A stretch of DNA of 42,442 nucleotides from Nocardia sp. NRRL S-836 (GCF_001279525.1 NZ_LGDY01000143.1:1-42442), one strand, 5' to 3'. Positions 8,381-16,901 are shown, counted from the first letter of the stretch. Notes: a model not told the origin generated them from the sequence alone. Program-made: numbers and translations.

Positions 8381-9237
8381 ACATCGACCCGGTCAAGGCG
8401 GTCGACGACAAGGTCGAGCGGCTCAAGAAGGACCTCAACGTCCTCACCGCGCGGCTCGACGACGTGGAAACCACTGGGGCGCAACAACAGCTCAGCGCCA
8501 CGAACCAGGTGCGCGACGCCAACCGCAGGCTCACCAAGACCAACGAGCGGGTCACCGAGCTCGCGGAGAGCGTGCACCGGCTGGAGCGGCTGCTGGTGGC
8601 GCTCAACCGCAAGGTGCGTGCCGGGGAGACGCAGAAGGCCGACTTCGACGACTGGCCGGAGATCGGCGAGTCGCTCATCGCCACGATCCTCGCGGGCCAG
8701 GAAGCTTACGCGCGCAAGGCTTCCACGCCGCAGGAGGCGCAGCAGACGCGCGAGGTGATCGCCAGGTACGACGCCAGGCTCGCCGAAGCGATCGACGCCG
8801 CCGAAGGGCTCACGAACCTGCCGGCGAACGCGGAGTCGTTGTGGCGCAGGAAGTACGCGAGCTGGCAGGCGTTCACCAGGCTCGGGCAGCGGCCGCAGGC
8901 GCCGGACGACGACGCGCACGCCAAAGACGCCTCGGCCAAGACGCAAGGCAACGAGGCGGTGGCGCAGGCGCGCAGGCAGATCCGCGCACGCATCGAGGAC
9001 GCGGTCGCGCGCGATCTGCTGTTCCCCGCCTGGTTCGAGAACGTGCTGGGGCCCGCCGCGCCACCGGGACGGGCGGACGATTGGCTTTATACGGCAACGG
9101 ATGTGGTGCTGTACCGGCTGTTGCACGGCGTCGACAGCCCCGCGGACGCGCTCGGTCCGGCGCCCCGGGAACAGGGGCACCGCAGGACCTTGCACGAACG
9201 TCTGGTCGTCGAGTGCGCGGAGTACCGCAAGGCGTGA
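8377..9237 (+). CDS. Coiled-coil protein of unknown function
   Basis: 286 aa, starting VNIDPVKAVDDKVERLKKDL. Residues 5-80 form a strong predicted coiled coil (LKKDLNVLTARLDDVETT, TNERVTELAESVHRLERLL). A helical domain follows (SLIATILAGQEAYARK, REVIARYDARLAEAID) and a C-terminal part with W/Y-rich segments (DLLFPAWFENVLGPA, DDWLYTATDVVLYRLLHG). I chose GTG 8377 because GGAGG (8364-8368) lies 8 nt upstream and it overlaps the stop of the membrane protein. No known family was recognised; a cytoplasmic partner of that membrane protein is plausible. Confidence 0.82.
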   Translation: MNIDPVKAVDDKVERLKKDLNVLTARLDDVETTGAQQQLSATNQVRDANRRLTKTNERVTELAESVHRLERLLVALNRKVRAGETQKADFDDWPEIGESLIATILAGQEAYARKASTPQEAQQTREVIARYDARLAEAIDAAEGLTNLPANAESLWRRKYASWQAFTRLGQRPQAPDDDAHAKDASAKTQGNEAVAQARRQIRARIEDAVARDLLFPAWFENVLGPAAPPGRADDWLYTATDVVLYRLLHGVDSPADALGPAPREQGHRRTLHERLVVECAEYRKA

Positions 9238-9247
9238 CCGGATCACC

Positions 9248-9266
9248 GGACAGGGCGCCTCTGTCC
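9248..9266. terminator. Short hairpin between convergent genes
   Basis: GGACAG (9248-9253) pairs with CTGTCC (9261-9266) around a 7-nt loop, just after the coiled-coil gene and before the 3' end of the leftward S1 gene. There is no T-run, so this is a weak terminator candidate. Confidence 0.4.
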
Positions 9267-9305
9267 AGTGAAACGGTGAAACGGTCACACGGTCACGCCG
9301 TCAGC

Positions 9306-9497
9306 TCAGGCCAGTTCGAGGCTGAACCGCTGCTGCACGTCGTCCACCGCGAGCACCTTCACCTGCACGGAGGAACCGACCTCGGCCTGCCGGCCGTGCA
9401 GGAGTCCGTGTGCCCCGGCGGGGTGCTCGACGAACGAGCCGAACGGGACGGTCGAGACGACCTTCCCGGAGAAGACATCACCAACGTTGGGAAGCAT
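9306..9497 (-). CDS. Single-domain S1 RNA-binding protein
   Basis: 63 aa consisting of one S1/OB fold: VGDVFSGKVVSTVPFGSFVE, GAHGLLHG, VGSSVQVKVLAVDD, RFSLEL. It matches the S1 motif order of ribosomal protein S1, though stand-alone. The ATG is preceded by a strong GGAGGAGG about 9 nt upstream, with an in-frame stop just before it fixing the start. The promoter may be TTGCGG and TAAGGT on the minus strand (-10 at the complement of 9635-9640), giving a ~130-nt leader that contains a hairpin. It probably binds RNA; targets unknown. Confidence 0.87.
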   Translation of the reverse strand: MLPNVGDVFSGKVVSTVPFGSFVEHPAGAHGLLHGRQAEVGSSVQVKVLAVDDVQQRFSLELA

Positions 9498-9562
9498 TGC
9501 GCATCACCTCCTCCCCCCTGCGCTGATCCCCGGAGAAATCGGAGAACGCGCGGGGCTGGAGG

Positions 9563-9583
9563 GGCCCTGATCAAGTCAGGGCC
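9563..9583 (-). promoter_or_regulatory. Perfect hairpin in the S1-gene leader
   Basis: GGCCCTGA (9563-9570) and TCAGGGCC (9576-9583) form an 8-bp perfect stem with a 5-nt loop. It lies 66 nt upstream of the S1 start codon, inside the inferred 5' leader. Confidence 0.5.
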
Positions 9584-9684
9584 GGGCAACCGTTCCGCTC
9601 ACGGCACAAGGCCGACCCGGCAGTCATACCGCGAACCTTAGCCACCCCGGGCCGTTGTCCGCAATGGAACTTAGACTCCGTCCC

Positions 9685-10647
9685 ATGCTGGAGACGTCCG
9701 CGCGGCTGCTGAAACTGCTCTCGCTGCTGCAGGTGCGGCGGGACTGGACGGGCCCGGAGCTCGCCGGGCGGCTCAGCGTGGACGTGCGCACGATCCGGCG
9801 GGACGTGGACAAGCTGCGCAGCCTCGGTTATCCGGTCACGTCGCTGCCGGGGGCCACCGGCGGGTACCGGCTCGGGGCCGGTGCCGAGCTGCCGCCGCTG
9901 CTGCTGGACGACGACGAGGCGGTGGCCGTGGCGGTCGGGTTGCGGACCGCGGCGAACGGCACGGTCGCGGGCATCGAGGAGACGTCGGTGCGCGCGCTCA
10001 CCAAGCTGGAGCAGGTCCTGCCGAGCCGGTTGCGCCGCAGGGTCCAGGCGCTGCAGGCGCACACCACACCGCTGGTGGTGGTCGGCCCGACGGTCGGCGC
10101 GGAGACGCTCACGGTCATCGCGGCCGCGTGCCGCGACCACCAGCAGCTCCGGTTCACCTATGCCGCGAGCCGGGGCGAGCCCGCGCGGCGGCTCGTCGAA
10201 CCGCAGGGGCTCGTGCACACCGGCCGCCGGTGGTACCTGGTCGCGTGGGACGTGTCCAAACAGGACTGGCGGACGTTCCGCGTCGACCGGATCACGACCG
10301 AGCCCACGCCCGCCGCCAGGTTCACGCCGCGCGAGCCACCGGCGCAGGAGCTCGGCGAGTTCGTCTCCCGCCAGGTGGCGTCGAGCGTCTACACCTACCA
10401 GGCCGTGCTGACGGTCCACGCACCCGCGCGGGCGGTCGCCGAACGCTCCTCCCCCACGTCGGTGTCGGTCGAAGCGGTCGACGACGACACGTGCCTGGTG
10501 CGCACGGGCGCCGAGTCGCTCGACCGGATGGTGTTCTACCTGCTGTACCTGGGCTTCGAGTTCGAGGTGCACGAACCGCCGGAGCTCAGGGCGCACCTCG
10601 CGACGCTCGTGGACCGCATGCGCAACGCGATTAGAGTGCAGGGGTGA
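9685..10647 (+). CDS. WYL-domain helix-turn-helix regulator (DeoR/YafY type)
   Basis: 320 aa. The N-terminal winged HTH (LLKLLSLLQVRRDWTGPELA, VDVRTIRRDVDKLRSLGY, GGYRLG) is followed by a WYL ligand-sensing domain (EPQGLVHTGRRWYLVAWDVS, WRTFRVDRI) and a C-terminal WCX-like extension. I chose ATG 9685 because TAGACT at 9672-9677 ends 7 nt before it, the spacing of a leaderless promoter; in-frame starts upstream (9655, 9664) overlap that element. The stop overlaps the GTG of the ECF sigma gene by four bases (GTGA), suggesting the WYL protein controls or accompanies the sigma factor. Confidence 0.92.
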   Translation: MLETSARLLKLLSLLQVRRDWTGPELAGRLSVDVRTIRRDVDKLRSLGYPVTSLPGATGGYRLGAGAELPPLLLDDDEAVAVAVGLRTAANGTVAGIEETSVRALTKLEQVLPSRLRRRVQALQAHTTPLVVVGPTVGAETLTVIAAACRDHQQLRFTYAASRGEPARRLVEPQGLVHTGRRWYLVAWDVSKQDWRTFRVDRITTEPTPAARFTPREPPAQELGEFVSRQVASSVYTYQAVLTVHAPARAVAERSSPTSVSVEAVDDDTCLVRTGAESLDRMVFYLLYLGFEFEVHEPPELRAHLATLVDRMRNAIRVQG

Positions 10648-11576
10648 CCGTCGACGTCGCCACCGACTTCGCCACCGCGGCGGACCCGTTCCGCCGCGAG
10701 CTGCTCGCGCACTGCTACCGGATGCTCGGCTCGCTGCACGACGCCGAGGACGTGCTGCAGGAGACCTACCTGCGGGCGTGGAAGGCGTACGGGCGGTTCG
10801 AGGGCCGGTCGTCGGTGCGCACCTGGCTGTACCGGATCGCCACGAACACGTGCCTCACCGCGCTCGACGGACGCAGCCGCAGGCCGTTGCCGGCCGGGCT
10901 CTCCGGGCAGAGCGCGACGCGGGAGGACCCGCTCACCGAGGACCACGAGGTGCCGTGGCTGGAGCCGTTCCCGACCGACCCGGCGGTGATCGTGGCGGAA
11001 CGGGAGCGCACGCGGCTCGCGTTCGTCGCGGCGCTGCAGCACCTGCCGCCCCGGCAACGCGCGGTGCTGGTCCTGCGCGACGTCCTCCGGCTCACGGCCG
11101 CGGAGACCGCCGACGAGCTGGACATGACCGTCGCGGCCGTCAACAGCGCGCTGCAACGCGCCCACGCGCAGCTCAAGGACCTCAGCGAGGACCAGGTCAC
11201 CGAGCCGGAGGACGCGAAGGAGCTGCTCGACCGCTGGGTGAGGGCGTTCGTGGCCAAGGACGTCCCGGCGATCGTCGCGATGTTCAGCGAGGACGTCGTC
11301 TGGGAGATGCCGCCGTACCCGCAGTGGTACCGGGGGCCGGACATGGTCGCGTGGCACCTCACGAACCAATGCCCCGCCGTCCCGGACAGGGCGCGCATGA
11401 TCGCGGTGGAGGCGAACGGCCAGCCCGCCTACGGGCTGTACCTCGAAGACGAGGACGGCGTGCCACGGCCGTTCAACCTCCAGGTGCTCACGGTGGTGAA
11501 CGGCCGGATCACGCGCGTCTCGTCGTTCTTCGACCTCAGTCTGTTCCCGCGGTTCGGGCTGCCTTCGACCGCATGA
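10644..11576 (+). CDS. SigG-type ECF sigma factor with SnoaL-like C-terminal domain
   Basis: 310 aa. Sigma region 2 (LLAHCYRMLGSLHDAEDVLQ, TYLRAWKAYGRFEGRSSVRT) and region 4 (LQHLPPRQRAVLVLRDVLRL, MTVAAVNSALQRAHAQL) are clear. A SnoaL/NTF2-like domain follows (LLDRWVRAFVAKDVPAIVAM, YPQWYRGPDMVAWH, GRITRVSSFFDLSLFPRFGL), the architecture of the SigG/TIGR02960 ECF group, where the C-terminal fold modulates activity. It overlaps the WYL regulator gene. A TAGAGT hexamer (10632-10637) 6 nt before the GTG could give an additional leaderless transcript. No anti-sigma gene is adjacent. Its 3' end overlaps the convergent phosphoesterase gene by 41 bp. Confidence 0.93.
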   Translation: MTVDVATDFATAADPFRRELLAHCYRMLGSLHDAEDVLQETYLRAWKAYGRFEGRSSVRTWLYRIATNTCLTALDGRSRRPLPAGLSGQSATREDPLTEDHEVPWLEPFPTDPAVIVAERERTRLAFVAALQHLPPRQRAVLVLRDVLRLTAAETADELDMTVAAVNSALQRAHAQLKDLSEDQVTEPEDAKELLDRWVRAFVAKDVPAIVAMFSEDVVWEMPPYPQWYRGPDMVAWHLTNQCPAVPDRARMIAVEANGQPAYGLYLEDEDGVPRPFNLQVLTVVNGRITRVSSFFDLSLFPRFGLPSTA

Positions 11577-13299
11577 GCTCCGAGCGGTCCAGCGGCCGGT
11601 TCACGACCCGCAGGTCGCCGAGCCAGCCGTGCAACGACTTCTCGACGACCCCGTTGTAGGCGTAGGCGCCGACGAGCCACGGGTCACCGATGGCCGAGAT
11701 GCCGCGCGCGGGCGTCGAGGGATTGCGCAGCAGGGGTGAGCCGTCGACGTACAGGGTGGTGTGCACGCCGTCGTTGACCACAGCGATGTGCCACCACGTC
11801 TCGTAGTCCATCTCGTGGCCCCAGTTCGTGGAGGTGCCGGGCTGGTTGCGCGGGAACACCGCCCACTGCAGCTGGCCGCCGCCGGCGACGTTCAGCGTGG
11901 CGATCGGCTCGCCGGGGTCGTCACCGGTCTTGCCCGCGGCCGAACCGGGTGAGAGCTTGGTGAACAGCCCGCACCACGGGTGGTCGAAACCCGCGGGCAG
12001 CTTGAGGAACAGCTCGACGGTGTAGCCGCGCTCGAACGTCTGCCGGTTGATCGGCGCCGAGTCCACCGTGGACAGGTAGCCGTTCTTGTCGAAGAACAAC
12101 GAGCGGTGCGACGGCGCGAACCGGTGGTGGTCGTCGGAGGCGGTCAGCAGACCGGTCTGCCGCAGGTCGTTCCCGTTGCCGGACAGGTCCTCCAGGCCTT
12201 CGCCGAGCCGCCAGTACGCGACCGTGCCGCGCACCAGGACGTCGCGGGCCGGCTGCGGCGCGGGCAGCACCGGCGGGTCGAACCGGGCGAAGCGCTGCTC
12301 GAAGTCGATCGGCACGCTGAACCGGTCGGCCGGGCCGGTCAGCTCGATCTCCCTGCGCTCCAACGGGTTCAGCGCCCTCTTGCCGAGCAGCCACGGCGAC
12401 AGCGTGCGCACGTCGATGGTGTTGCGGTCCAGGTCGAAGTGGTAGAGCCGGATCATCGCGCCGCCGCCGTAGTAGCGGTCCTGGTAGTTCGTGATGTGCA
12501 CGTGCACGTCGTTGCCCGCGGTGTTCCGCATCGTCGCGCGGGCCGGCGGCCAGAAGTGGCCGTTCAGCGTGAGGAAGACCTGGTCGTTGTCCTTGATCAG
12601 CTCGTCCCAGAGCCTGCGGCCGTAGCCGGACATCACCGCGGTGCCGTCACCGCCGTCCTGGGCCAGCTCGTGCGTGGTGAGGATCACCGGCAGCTTCGGG
12701 TGCTGCTTCAGCACCGACCGCGCCCACTCGAAGCCCCGGGCGGACATGCGCCAGTCCAGCGCCAGCACCAGCCAGTCCTTCCCGGCCGCGCGGAACACGT
12801 GGCAGGTGTTGTAGCCGTCGGCGCTGGCACCGCGGAACGTCGGCGAGTGCCGGAACCGCTGCGGCCCGAACCGGTCCAGGTACGGCGTGCGGCCGCGCTG
12901 GTCGTCCACGCGCGAGTCGGGCACGTCGTGGTTGCCCGCGAGCACGCTGTAGCCGACCCGCCGCCGGTCGAGCACCTCGAACCGCTCGCTGATGTCGTCG
13001 ATCTCGCTCTTCCGCGCGTTCTCGACGAGGTCGCCGAGGTGGCTGGTGAAGACGATGTTCTCGGACCGCTGGTGGTCGAGCAGGTACTGCAGCGTGGCCT
13101 TCAACGGCGCGGAGTCGCCGCGGTCGGCGTCGAACAGGTACTGGGTGTCCGGGATCACCGCGAGCGTGAACCGGCGGGCCTCCGGGTCGGGCCGCCCGCC
13201 GACAACGTTGTCCGCGACCGCGGAACCGGGTGTGACCAGGGCGGCAGCGGCGGCGGACGCGCCGGTGCCGATCAGGAACGTGCGGCGGGACGAGGTCAT
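11536..13299 (-). CDS. Tat-exported metallophosphoesterase with LamG-like C-terminal domain
   Basis: 587 aa. It starts MTSSRRTFLIGTGASAAAAA, a Tat signal, with cleavage likely after SAVA. Calcineurin-like motifs appear in order: IPDTQYL, GDLVENA, GNHDVPD, TTHELAQDGG, LNGHFWP. The C-terminal ~190 residues (VAYWRLGEGLEDLSGNGNDL ... TWWHIAVVNDGVHTTLYVDG, WLGDLRVVNRPL) form a LamG/concanavalin-like carbohydrate or ligand-binding domain. ATG 13299 is supported by the signal peptide and by TACAGT ending 7 nt upstream (complement of 13307-13312). It may release phosphate from extracellular esters; the substrate is unknown. Confidence 0.92.
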   Translation of the reverse strand: MTSSRRTFLIGTGASAAAAALVTPGSAVADNVVGGRPDPEARRFTLAVIPDTQYLFDADRGDSAPLKATLQYLLDHQRSENIVFTSHLGDLVENARKSEIDDISERFEVLDRRRVGYSVLAGNHDVPDSRVDDQRGRTPYLDRFGPQRFRHSPTFRGASADGYNTCHVFRAAGKDWLVLALDWRMSARGFEWARSVLKQHPKLPVILTTHELAQDGGDGTAVMSGYGRRLWDELIKDNDQVFLTLNGHFWPPARATMRNTAGNDVHVHITNYQDRYYGGGAMIRLYHFDLDRNTIDVRTLSPWLLGKRALNPLERREIELTGPADRFSVPIDFEQRFARFDPPVLPAPQPARDVLVRGTVAYWRLGEGLEDLSGNGNDLRQTGLLTASDDHHRFAPSHRSLFFDKNGYLSTVDSAPINRQTFERGYTVELFLKLPAGFDHPWCGLFTKLSPGSAAGKTGDDPGEPIATLNVAGGGQLQWAVFPRNQPGTSTNWGHEMDYETWWHIAVVNDGVHTTLYVDGSPLLRNPSTPARGISAIGDPWLVGAYAYNGVVEKSLHGWLGDLRVVNRPLDRSELMRSKAARTAGTD

Positions 13300-13386
13300 G
13301 GCGCGGACTGTAGGTGTGCTTCCCCAACGCCAGGCGAACGCCGGGCGAACCCTGCCCAGCACGCCGATTTCCGCGTCGCAGAAGCG

Positions 13387-13433
13387 ACGCGGGGAGCTTT
13401 CGCATGCTCCTGTCGTACGGGAAGGCCCCGCGT
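13387..13433. repeat. REP-like palindromic repeat, copy A
   Basis: ACGCGGGG (13387-13394) and CCCCGCGT (13426-13433) pair around an inner arm and a TCCTG loop (TCCTGTCGTACGG). The same block order recurs at 33277-33333. Here it lies between divergent genes, upstream of both, so it is not simply a terminator. Confidence 0.7.
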
Positions 13434-13454
13434 GTGTGGATAGCATCGCGGACC

Positions 13455-14171
13455 ATGGGCTGGGGGATCGTGGTCGCCGGGGTGGTCGTCGCGCTGGGTG
13501 GGCTGCTGCAGGGGTTGATCGGGTTCGGGCTGGCGCTCGTGGCGGTGCCGCTGATCGCGTTGCTCGACCCGGCGTTGTTACCGGTGCCGGTGCTGATGGT
13601 CGCCGCCGCGCACGCGTCGATGGCGCTCGCACGGGAGTTCGGCCACGTCGACTGGCGCGGGGTGGGCTGGGCGATGCTCGGCCGGCTGCCGGGCACGGTG
13701 GTGGGCGTGCTGGTCGTCGACGCACTCGACCCGAAGGGGTTCGGACTGGTGGTCGGCGGGTCGGTGCTGGCGTGCGTGCTGCTGTCGATCAGCACCTGGC
13801 GGCCGGTGCCGAGACCGGGATCGCTGGTCACCGCCGGGTTCGCGAGCGGGTCGTTCGGCACGGCGACGTCGGTGGGCGGCCCGATGGTGGCGCTGCTCTA
13901 CCAGAACCAGGCGGGCCCGCAGGTCAGGGCGACGCTGGCGGCGTTCTTCGTGCTCGGCTCCGGTGCCTCCATCATCGCGCTGAGCGGCGCCGGGCAGGTC
14001 AGCGCGCACCAGCTGTGGGCGGGCGTGGCCCTGATCCCGTTCCTCGTCGCCGGGTTCCTGCTGTCCGGGCCGCTGCGCAAGCGGGTCGACGCGGGCGGGA
14101 TCCGCGCGCCGATGCTGGTCGTCGCCGGGCTGAGCTCGGTGGTGCTGATCGTGCGGAGCGTGCTGTCGTGA
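13455..14171 (+). CDS. TauE/SafE-family membrane transporter
   Basis: 238 aa with seven or eight hydrophobic helices. It starts MGWGIVVAGVVVALGGLLQG and carries the family's duplicated GLLQGLIGFGLALVAVPL and GFASGSFGTATSVGGPMVAL motifs. TauE/SafE proteins export sulfite, sulfoacetate or related organic anions; the substrate here is unknown. ATG 13455 is favoured because TAGCAT (13441-13446) ends 8 nt before it and the membrane domain starts at once. The stop overlaps the GTG of the following membrane-protein gene. Confidence 0.9.
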   Translation: MGWGIVVAGVVVALGGLLQGLIGFGLALVAVPLIALLDPALLPVPVLMVAAAHASMALAREFGHVDWRGVGWAMLGRLPGTVVGVLVVDALDPKGFGLVVGGSVLACVLLSISTWRPVPRPGSLVTAGFASGSFGTATSVGGPMVALLYQNQAGPQVRATLAAFFVLGSGASIIALSGAGQVSAHQLWAGVALIPFLVAGFLLSGPLRKRVDAGGIRAPMLVVAGLSSVVLIVRSVLS

Positions 14172-15331
14172 TCTGGTTTGCGGCCGCGACGGCGGTCTTC
14201 CTGTACTTCACCCGGCCCGCGTGGGTCACGTTCGTCCTCGCCGGGCTCGCGACGATCACGGTGCAGCCCCTCGGACCGGACTGGATCGGCGCGACCTCCG
14301 GCGGGCTGGCCCCCGACCTGGCCTCGCCGCGGCTGGTGATCGCCGCCGGGCTCGTGGCGTGGGCGGTCCGGCACAAGAGCTGGCGGATGGGTGCCGCCGC
14401 GGTCGTGTTCGGCGGGCTCGTGCTCTGCACCGACCGCGTGTTCGTCCCGACGCTGCTGCTCTTCACCGCCGCCGCGCTCGCCGCGGCCCCGCGCAGGCCG
14501 CTCTGGTCCGGCGGCATCGTGGTCCTCGCGGCCGCGGCCGGGCTGGCCTTCCTCGGCGTCATCCCCGGTGGCACGGTCATCACGGCACTGCCGGGCGTCG
14601 TCTGGATCGCGTTCGGCGTCGCCGTGCTGCTGGTCGCGGTGGCACCCAGACCGGCGTGGGTCGCACTCCTGCTCGCCGGGTTCGGCGCGCTGGCCGCGCA
14701 CACGGTGACGCTCACCCCGAGGTTCCTCATCGACGCGTGCGCCGCGCCAGGAGCCGTGTGCGGAACCGCGCCCGGCTGGTACAGCGCCGAGGAACGCACA
14801 GCCCAGGTCACGATCGGCAGCTACGCCGACATCGGGGCCCTCGGCCGCGACCACGCCTACTGGGACACCTGGTGGTCCTTCACACCGGTGTGGTTCGTCG
14901 TGGCCGCCGTGCTCGTGTGGGCGCTGCGGCGGCGCAGCTGGCGGGTCGCCGTCGCGGGCGTGGCGTTCGGTGCCGTGCTCTGGGCGATGCCGGAGAACGC
15001 GGCCATCACGATGTTCGCCGCGGCCGCCGCGGCGCTCGGGCCGCGCAGGGACCCGTTCTACCTCGCGGGCATCGGGGTGCTGGCGCTCGCGCTGGCCGAC
15101 CGGCACGGCCCGTGGACGCTGGTCGTCACGATCGTCGCGATCGCGGTCGGCCTCGCGCTGGGCATCTGGGCCTATCTGAGCAAGAACGGCCTCAACGGGG
15201 CCATCGCCGTGGTCGCTCTGGCGGTGGCCCCGCTGACGCCGTTGTTCACCGCGGGGGTGTTGCTGGCAGCGCCCGTGCTCAGAAGGGCTGCACGTTGGGG
15301 TGGTACACCGACCCGTTCACCGGCGCGGTGA
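14168..15331 (+). CDS. Polytopic membrane protein with internal duplication
   Basis: 387 aa, with about a dozen hydrophobic segments from VIWFAAATAVFLYFTRPAWV onward. Two halves resemble each other: VAWAVRHKSWRMGAAAVVFG ... ALAAAPRRPLWSGGIVVLAA near residues 60-135 and VLVWALRRRSWRVAVAGVAF ... AALGPRRDPFYLAGIGVLAL near 250-315. Between them is a probably extracytoplasmic loop with four Cys-region residues (IDACAAPGAVCGTAPGWYSA). No known family was recognised. It is translationally coupled to the TauE-like gene, so it may be its partner. Its last 53 bp overlap the convergent peptidase gene. Confidence 0.8.
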   Translation: MIWFAAATAVFLYFTRPAWVTFVLAGLATITVQPLGPDWIGATSGGLAPDLASPRLVIAAGLVAWAVRHKSWRMGAAAVVFGGLVLCTDRVFVPTLLLFTAAALAAAPRRPLWSGGIVVLAAAAGLAFLGVIPGGTVITALPGVVWIAFGVAVLLVAVAPRPAWVALLLAGFGALAAHTVTLTPRFLIDACAAPGAVCGTAPGWYSAEERTAQVTIGSYADIGALGRDHAYWDTWWSFTPVWFVVAAVLVWALRRRSWRVAVAGVAFGAVLWAMPENAAITMFAAAAAALGPRRDPFYLAGIGVLALALADRHGPWTLVVTIVAIAVGLALGIWAYLSKNGLNGAIAVVALAVAPLTPLFTAGVLLAAPVLRRAARWGGTPTRSPAR

Positions 15332-16901
15332 GGTCGACCAGGTACCTGGTCACCGCCGCGTCGGCACCCGCCGAGTCACCCAGGATGCAGTGACCGAACG
15401 CGTCGACGCTGATCAGCCGCGCGTTGCCGAGCTCGCGCGCCATGCGGCGGGCGAACTCGTACTGCGTGGCCGGGTCGTAGTAGTTGCCGACCACGACGAC
15501 GGGGTTCTTGGTCTTGCGGTTCCACGGGCCGATCCAGCGGTCCGGGTTGCGCGTCGGCCACGTCGGGCAGGTCAGCGCGTCCGAGGCGGCCTGGTAGCGG
15601 CCGAACGTGGGCGACTCCTTCTCCCACCTGCTGGCCGTGCTCGCCCAGTTGCGGGTCGTCTTGGCGAACGGCTTGTCGATGCAGTTGACCGCGTAGTACG
15701 AGTCGTCGCTCGTGTACGGGGTCTCCGGCAGGACGCGCACGTCGGCGAGGCCGCCGTTGTTGTTCTGCACCGGAACGTCCACAACGGACTGAACGGCGAG
15801 CGGCTGCTCGGCGGCCGTCGCCGCGGCCGGGTGCTGCGCCGCGTGGATCGACTGCAGCCACGCGGCGAGCGCCTTGAACGTGGCCGGGTTGTACAGGTTG
15901 CTGGAGGTGCGGCCGACGACGTCGGTCAGCGTCACCTGCGTGCCGTCCGGCAGCGTCGTCGGGCCCTTGCGCAGGGTCTCGCGGAGCGCGTCGAACTTCT
16001 TGCGCGCGTCACCGGCGAACGCGCACTTGGCGGCGCCTTCGACGTCGCAGCGCTTGAGGAACGCGTCGAGCGCGATCTCGAAGCCCTTGGCGCGCTGGCG
16101 GTCGTACTCGGCGCCGTTGGTCAGGCGCAGCTGCGGGTCGACGTTGCCGTCGAGCACGAGGGCACGCGACTTCTGCGGGAAGATGTTCGCGTAGGTCGCG
16201 CCGAGCAGCGTGCCGTAGGAGAAGCCGACGTAGGTCAGCTGCCTGTCGCCGACGGCCTCGCGCAGCACGTCGAGGTCGCGGGCGACGGCCTCGGTCGACA
16301 TGTGGTTGAGCAGCGGACCGGCGTTGATCTTGCAGTAGTCGGTGTAGACCTTGGACTGGCGGATCGAGCTGGCGATCTCCTCCTTGGTGATCGGCAGGGC
16401 GTACCAGCCGTCGTTGACCGCGTCGGCCTCCTCCTGGGTGCGGAAGCAGCGCAGCGGGGCGCTGCGGCCGACACCGCGCGGGTCGAAGCCGATGAGGTCG
16501 AACTTCTCGAGGACCTCCGGCGTGAAGAAGCTCGCGCCGAACGCGCCGTAGATCAGGCCGGCGCCACCGGGGCCACCGGGGTTGATGAACAGCGAACCGA
16601 TCTTCTTGGCCGGGTCGGTCGCCGGCCGCTTCATCATGATGATGCCCGTCGTGTCACCGCGCGGACGCGAGTGGTCGACGGGCACCTCCTGGACGGCACA
16701 GCTGACCCTGGTGCGCTCGGCAGCCGGGATCGAAGCGAGCACGTCCGCCGCGCACGGCCCCCAGGCGGCGGGTCTGACTGCTGCGGCTTCGGCCTGGGCG
16801 GAGGCGGTCCCCGCGCCCAGGCCGGAAACGATGGTGCCGAGCACGAGCGCGGAGGCCAGCGCCGCGCGCGAGACACGCACTGATGCGGGAGAAGACGTCA
16901 C
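15279..16901 (-). CDS. Secreted tripeptidyl aminopeptidase (alpha/beta hydrolase, TAP-like)
   Basis: 540 aa with a Sec-type signal (ALASALVLGTIVSGLGAGTA...SAQA). Alpha/beta-hydrolase features are the oxyanion region INPGGPGGAG, nucleophile elbow VGFSYGT (Ser228), acid in YYDPATQYEFA (Asp476) and His in AFGHCILGDS (His504). The C-terminal region is TAP-like (PF08386 type). Related Streptomyces enzymes remove tripeptides from extracellular proteins. The start is GTG (16901). It lies 59 bp downstream of egtD on the same strand, in the position where egtE stands in mycobacteria, but is unrelated to ergothioneine chemistry. Its own promoter in the 59-bp gap is possible. Confidence 0.93.
   Translation of the reverse strand: MTSSPASVRVSRAALASALVLGTIVSGLGAGTASAQAEAAAVRPAAWGPCAADVLASIPAAERTRVSCAVQEVPVDHSRPRGDTTGIIMMKRPATDPAKKIGSLFINPGGPGGAGLIYGAFGASFFTPEVLEKFDLIGFDPRGVGRSAPLRCFRTQEEADAVNDGWYALPITKEEIASSIRQSKVYTDYCKINAGPLLNHMSTEAVARDLDVLREAVGDRQLTYVGFSYGTLLGATYANIFPQKSRALVLDGNVDPQLRLTNGAEYDRQRAKGFEIALDAFLKRCDVEGAAKCAFAGDARKKFDALRETLRKGPTTLPDGTQVTLTDVVGRTSSNLYNPATFKALAAWLQSIHAAQHPAAATAAEQPLAVQSVVDVPVQNNNGGLADVRVLPETPYTSDDSYYAVNCIDKPFAKTTRNWASTASRWEKESPTFGRYQAASDALTCPTWPTRNPDRWIGPWNRKTKNPVVVVGNYYDPATQYEFARRMARELGNARLISVDAFGHCILGDSAGADAAVTRYLVDLTAPVNGSVYHPNVQPF

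Noticed and set aside
13300..13725. N-terminal extension of the phosphoesterase
   Set aside because: The extension reads as Arg/Pro-rich shadow of the TauE gene and would bury the Tat signal.
15279..16901. egtE replaced by a functional analogue
   Set aside because: The gene is clearly a secreted alpha/beta-hydrolase with no PLP site, so it cannot perform the EgtE C-S lyase step.
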